Source: Gammaproteobacteria bacterium (GTDB lineage: Bacteria > Pseudomonadota > Gammaproteobacteria > Thiohalomonadales > Thiohalomonadaceae). From it: 64,000 bases of DNA. A program made the translations under genes and the position numbers. The stretch spans positions 39,511-103,510 of the forward strand of contig JALOAT010000008.1 in assembly GCA_023228645.1 (NCBI GenBank), given 5' to 3'. Below are positions 61,044-64,000 of this stretch, piece after piece; positions within the stretch are counted from its first letter, which is position 1; the number at the start of each line of letters is the position of its first letter. The notes below the pieces were generated by a model. That model searched no databases. It was not told the origin of the DNA and worked only from the letters and a program-made list of their open reading frames with translations.

Positions 61044-61739
61044 TCACCCTGCATCCGGGCAGGCACGAATTTGCAGTTCAGGCACGCCCAACGGACGCAG
61101 GGCCTCGCGCAGCACCGGTAAATCCTCATCGGTATCCACGTCCAGGTAGAAACCCCTGCCGTGCGAAATGACCTCGCGGGTCTGCGTCCTGAGCTTCAGC
61201 GATCCCAGTTGTGTAGCCCGCCGCTGAGCCGCTTCCGGGGTGCTGAACAGCCCCAGCGAAATCGTGTTCTTGTCTTCGCCACTGGCAACGAAGTAAAAGT
61301 CCTTGATGCCGGCGGCACGCAGCCGCGCCATGACGGATTCGGCCTGCTGGCGTGACCGGAAGCGAGGCAGCACGACCCAGTAGCGACGCTTCTCGAGCGC
61401 CACTTGGCCCGAGCGGCGCACGTCGGCGCCCAGCGCGATGAGACGGGATTTCGCCGCCGCCAGGGCTTGAGCGTCAGTCAAGCCCTCGATGCGATGACAT
61501 AGGCCCGGCATCACTGATGTTGACGACTCGTCCGCGGCGGTGCGAACGTCCTCAGGCAGATCGGCCGTGGTAACCGCCATGCGCGGCCTGGGGCGCTCGG
61601 CAGGCGACAGCTCTTTAATCAACGTCAGCCCGGTGTCCCCGCCCCGATCCGCGCTCGGCGCCGCGGAGCGCGAGGCATCGGTGCCGAAAAATGCCAGCAC
61701 GAGATTCGCCAGGACCAGGAACGCGAAGAACAGCCGCAT
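61044..61739 (-). CDS. SPOR-domain inner-membrane-anchored protein
   Basis: 231 residues from ATG 61739. One N-terminal membrane helix (MRLFFAFLVLANLVLAFFG), a low-complexity periplasmic stretch, and a C-terminal SPOR-like region (RYWVVLPRFRSRQQAESVMARLRAAGIKDFYFVASGEDKNTISLGLFSTPEAAQRRATQL). SPOR domains bind denuded peptidoglycan at the septum, so a cell-division or wall role is likely. It starts 5 bp after the coaX stop, in the birA-coaX unit, a placement seen in other gammaproteobacteria. Confidence 0.85.
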   Translation of the reverse strand: MRLFFAFLVLANLVLAFFGTDASRSAAPSADRGGDTGLTLIKELSPAERPRPRMAVTTADLPEDVRTAADESSTSVMPGLCHRIEGLTDAQALAAAKSRLIALGADVRRSGQVALEKRRYWVVLPRFRSRQQAESVMARLRAAGIKDFYFVASGEDKNTISLGLFSTPEAAQRRATQLGSLKLRTQTREVISHGRGFYLDVDTDEDLPVLREALRPLGVPELQIRACPDAG

Positions 61740-61744
61740 GGGGT

Positions 61745-62485
61745 TCACCCGTTGGCGAAGGCCAGCAAACCGTGAAATGTCAGATCGTTGACAATACGAT
61801 GAGGAATGGCAAGGTGAGCACCGAAGGCAGCCCCGTCTCCACCCGCCACAAGACAAGTGACCTCCGCGCCCTTACCCATGTGCTGTACGGTCCGTTCCAC
61901 CATGCCTGCGACACATCCGAATGTACCCGCAGCCACACAGCTTGCGGTATCCGTGCCAAGCAGCTTCCCTTCGAGCGCCTCGCTCGGTTCGGGGAGCCGA
62001 ATCTGGCGAGTGCCCGCAACCAGGCACTCGGTCATGAGCCGCCGCCCGGGTATGATCATGCCGCCCTGGTGAGCGCCGGAGGCGTCAATCCAATCGAGGG
62101 TGATCGCAGTTCCACAGTCCACGATGCAGACGGCGCCCCTGACCAGCTCTCGCGCACCGATCATGGCGGCCCAGCGATCCGCGCCGAGTGCGGCCGGATT
62201 CGTGTATCCGTTCTTCAGACCGCGGTATTCCGCGCTCGGCAGCAGCATCTCCGCCGCACAGCCAAAGCCGTCAGACGCGAGCAGGTCGATGGTGGCGCCT
62301 ACTACGTCGCCGGCCACGTTCGTCGCGATGACCCGCTCAATGGTGATCTGCTTGCGGAACGCTGCGTGGAGCCGATCCACGAGGGCGCCTTCCCCGATAC
62401 GAACGGCCCCCCCGTCAAGCAGGCGGTGCCCATCAGTCAGCCGCCACTTCAGGCGCGTATTGCCGGCGTCAAGCAGTAGCCACAT
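61745..62485 (-). CDS. coaX: Pantothenate kinase, type III
   Basis: First step of coenzyme A synthesis. 246 residues of the ASKHA fold: phosphate loop LLLDAGNTRLKW (3-14), substrate region NPAALGADRWAAMIGA, CIVDCGTAITLDWID and GGMIIPGRRLM are the type III signatures. The start overlaps the birA 3' end by 17 bp, implying coupling. Confidence 0.96.
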   Translation of the reverse strand: MWLLLDAGNTRLKWRLTDGHRLLDGGAVRIGEGALVDRLHAAFRKQITIERVIATNVAGDVVGATIDLLASDGFGCAAEMLLPSAEYRGLKNGYTNPAALGADRWAAMIGARELVRGAVCIVDCGTAITLDWIDASGAHQGGMIIPGRRLMTECLVAGTRQIRLPEPSEALEGKLLGTDTASCVAAGTFGCVAGMVERTVQHMGKGAEVTCLVAGGDGAAFGAHLAIPHRIVNDLTFHGLLAFANG

Positions 62486-63452
62486 GGTTCCCCACCCTGA
62501 GGCTGACTTCGCCCCCGGAAAAACACTGGCGGCCTTTCGGAGTCTCCAGAATCAGCGCACCCGTGGTGTCGATACCCTGCGCGACGCCTTCCACCACACC
62601 ATTCGGCAGGATCAGGCAGACACATCTTCCCAGCACGGCATCCCACGATGCCCAGACCGCATGAAACGGAGCAAACCCATGCACAGCGAAAGTCTCCAAG
62701 GCGCTCACGAACGCCTCGATGAGCACGCCGGCCAGGCGATTGCGTGAGAGATCCGGCAGCGCCTCATGGAGATCTGCCCAGGGCTGGTCGATGATCATGT
62801 CCACCGGCATGCCCAGATTCACGCCAATGCCCGCCACCACTTGGCACGGGCCGTTTGCTTCCCCCGTCACCTCCAGCAGGAGGCCCGCAAGTTTGCGTCC
62901 CTGGTACCAGATATCATTGGGCCATTTGAGTTCTATATCGGGGACGCCCAGCCGCTGAAGGGCCTGCGCACACGCGATGGCAAGCGCCAGGCTGAGGCCC
63001 ATCATCCGCGCCGGACCTTCGGCGAACCGCCAGGCTATCGACAGGTAAACGTTCGCTCCCACCGGAGAGCACCACGCGCGCCCCCGACGCCCCCGACCCG
63101 CTGTCTGCATTTCAGCGAGGCATACCCGCGCTGTACCGATGTCAGCGCCCTGGCCCGCAGCAAGATATCGGCTGGTCGAATCGATGGAAAAAAACAGCTC
63201 CATACCCGCAATCTTCGCCCGCGCTTCACCATCGATGGCAGCCAGAATGCGCTCGCGGTCCAGCAGTTCCATAGGTTTTCGCAAGCGGTATCCACGGCCC
63301 CGCACGGCATCCACAGGCAAGCCAATAGACTCGAACCCCTTGATCGCTTTCCAGATCGCCGCCCGCGAGACGCCAAGCACCTCACCGATCTGTTCACCGG
63401 AGTGAAATTTCCCATCAGCAAGGAGTCGCAGCAGTGTTTCGGTTGAAGGCAT
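62469..63452 (-). CDS. birA: Biotin operon repressor / biotin-[acetyl-CoA-carboxylase] ligase
   Basis: 327 residues: N-terminal winged helix (FHSGEQIGEVLGVSRAAIWKAIKGF ... GRGYRL), ligase domain with GRGRRGRAW (biotinoyl-AMP loop), LKWPNDIWYQGRKLAGLLLEV and IGVNLG, and a C-terminal SH3-like domain. The intact DNA-binding part suggests it also represses biotin genes, none of which are in the window. TAAAAT lies 6 nt before the ATG and no Shine-Dalgarno is visible. Confidence 0.96.
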   Translation of the reverse strand: MPSTETLLRLLADGKFHSGEQIGEVLGVSRAAIWKAIKGFESIGLPVDAVRGRGYRLRKPMELLDRERILAAIDGEARAKIAGMELFFSIDSTSRYLAAGQGADIGTARVCLAEMQTAGRGRRGRAWCSPVGANVYLSIAWRFAEGPARMMGLSLALAIACAQALQRLGVPDIELKWPNDIWYQGRKLAGLLLEVTGEANGPCQVVAGIGVNLGMPVDMIIDQPWADLHEALPDLSRNRLAGVLIEAFVSALETFAVHGFAPFHAVWASWDAVLGRCVCLILPNGVVEGVAQGIDTTGALILETPKGRQCFSGGEVSLRVGNHVATA

Positions 63453-63662
63453 CGCGCGATTTTATCAGGAGGAGCTGATCCTACCGATAGAAAAAATGTT
63501 GAGCGTGCACGCTTCCCGCCTGCGTAACGCCGGTTACGCATATTCGCCGTCTTCGCAACGTAACCCACGGCCAGTTCCTCCGGCGGCTGCGTGACAGCAC
63601 AGCCACAAAAAGTTCACGTCATTTCGCAACGTGACCTACGAAATCGGCGACAGAATTCGTTC

Positions 63663-63727
63663 ATTCCGGCGAAAGCCGGAATCCATTTCACAGCCTTGCA
63701 ATAGGCCCCCGGCTTTCGCCGGAATGA
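63663..63727. repeat. Inverted repeat pair ATTCCGGCGAAAGCCGGAAT type
   Basis: A 20-bp palindrome at 63663-63682 and an inverted near-copy (CGGCTTTCGCCGGAATGA, 63710-63727), 27 bp apart. Sequences of this kind are widespread intergenic repeats in proteobacteria. Confidence 0.8.
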
Positions 63728-63762
63728 CGAGAAAAGTGAGTGCCGTAGGCCGAGGCGGCGTG

Positions 63763-63823
63763 TTCGCCGACAGTGTCGGCTCCTACAACGGCCGCCCTCG
63801 TAGGAGCCCACACCGTGGGCGAG
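63763..63823. repeat. Dispersed intergenic repeat, copy C (halves in swapped order)
   Basis: TTCGCCGACAGTGTCGGCTCCTAC, a 13-bp spacer, then GTAGGAGCCCACACCGTGGGCGAG. The same two half-elements as copies A and B, but with the GTAGGAGCC ends pointing inward instead of outward. Confidence 0.8.
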
Positions 63824-63875
63824 GGTTTTGACCGCAGCAATCGCGGTACACCGAGCCGCGCGCCCGGCGACAGAC

Positions 63876-63908
63876 AAAAAAAACCCCGACCGTTGGGTCG
63901 GGGTTTTT
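63876..63908 (-). terminator. rRNA operon terminator
   Basis: Minus strand CCCCGACC and GGTCGGGG stem with a short loop, followed by a run of Ts. It lies just past the 5S 3' end. Confidence 0.88.
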
Positions 63909-63914
63909 GGGGAT

Positions 63915-64000
63915 AGCACCTGGCAGTGACCTACTTTCGCATGAGGAGACCTCACACTATCATCGGCGCGGAGTCGTTTCACTTCCGAGTTCGGGATGGG
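63915..64000 (-). rRNA. rrf: 5S rRNA, 3' part (gene continues past the window)
   Basis: The minus strand reads CCCATCCCGAACTCGGAAG, then TGAAACGACTCCGCGCCGAT, then the loop E/stem V region ending CACTGCCAGG. This matches bacterial 5S from about nucleotide 35 to the 3' end. The 3' end position is good to a few bases. The rest of the rrn operon lies to the right. Confidence 0.93.

Larger units (their letters stand above)
63453..63914. other. Intergenic region birA-5S rRNA with repeats and no gene
   Basis: It contains two types of dispersed repeat and the rRNA terminator (listed separately). The ~200 bp next to birA hold short GTTACG and GCAACGT repeats but nothing I can name. Confidence 0.75.

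Noticed and set aside
63614..63982. Minus-strand 122-codon open frame over the repeats and 5S rRNA
   Set aside because: It runs through two repeat families, the terminator and the 5S gene, so it cannot be a real protein.

Overview
The window looks like a chromosomal segment of a GC-rich gammaproteobacterium. EF-Tu, RNA polymerase, S12 and YajR closely resemble E. coli/Pseudomonas forms, and the gene orders match gammaproteobacterial blocks: thrU-tyrU-glyT-thrT-tufB-type tRNA cluster, rpoBC-str-S10-spc-alpha, uvrA-yajR-ssb, ispB opposite rplU-rpmA-obgE-proB, and rpsT-murJ-ribF-ileS-lspA-fkpB-ispH. The species cannot be fixed from the sequence alone. Nearly everything is core genome. No insertion sequence, prophage, CRISPR array or other mobile island was seen.

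Layout. 1-3.5 kb (minus): 3'-truncated pepN, a histidine phosphatase, ampE and ampD. 3.6-8.1 kb (plus): an AGCS sodium/amino-acid symporter overlapping nadC, then two lipoprotein genes, one a putative HEXXH metallopeptidase. 8.2-17.2 kb (minus): tRNA-Thr(CGT), a Fur-family regulator, thiO, ispH, fkpB, lspA, ileS, ribF and murJ. 17.2-21 kb: rpsT bracketed by two inverted copies of an intergenic repeat, then proB, obgE, rpmA and rplU, divergent from ispB. 21-28 kb: ispB, tRNA-Pro, a BamB-like beta-propeller protein, ssb and yajR (minus), and uvrA (plus). 28.3-29 kb: a SAM hydroxide adenosyltransferase-family gene, convergent with uvrA.

29-61 kb is one long minus-strand translation/transcription block. 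In transcription order it runs tRNA-Thr(TGT)-Tyr-Gly-Thr(GGT)-tufB-tRNA-Trp-secE-nusG-rplKAJL-rpoBC-rpsLG-fusA-tufA-S10 operon-spc operon-secY-rpmJ-alpha operon-rplQ. Its regulatory signals are readable: a sigma-70 promoter before the tRNA cluster, an L10-type leader before rplJ, an attenuator-like hairpin between rplL and rpoB, a consensus-like promoter between rpoC and rpsL, a hairpin after tufA, an spc promoter between rpsQ and rplN, and a terminator after rplQ. Upstream of it, 61-63.5 kb carries birA, coaX and a SPOR-domain gene. The window ends in the 3' part of a 5S rRNA gene, so an rRNA operon lies beyond the right edge.

Most notable observations: recent-looking gene conversion between tufA and tufB; a dispersed two-armed repeat family, with copies flanking rpsT and a rearranged copy beside the rRNA operon; a four-cysteine (zinc-type) ribosomal protein S4; genes whose -10 box sits 6-7 nt before an ATG with no Shine-Dalgarno (possible leaderless mRNAs); and the uncharacterised lipoprotein/metallopeptidase pair at 6.1-8.1 kb. 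I found no convincing wholly new multi-gene system.
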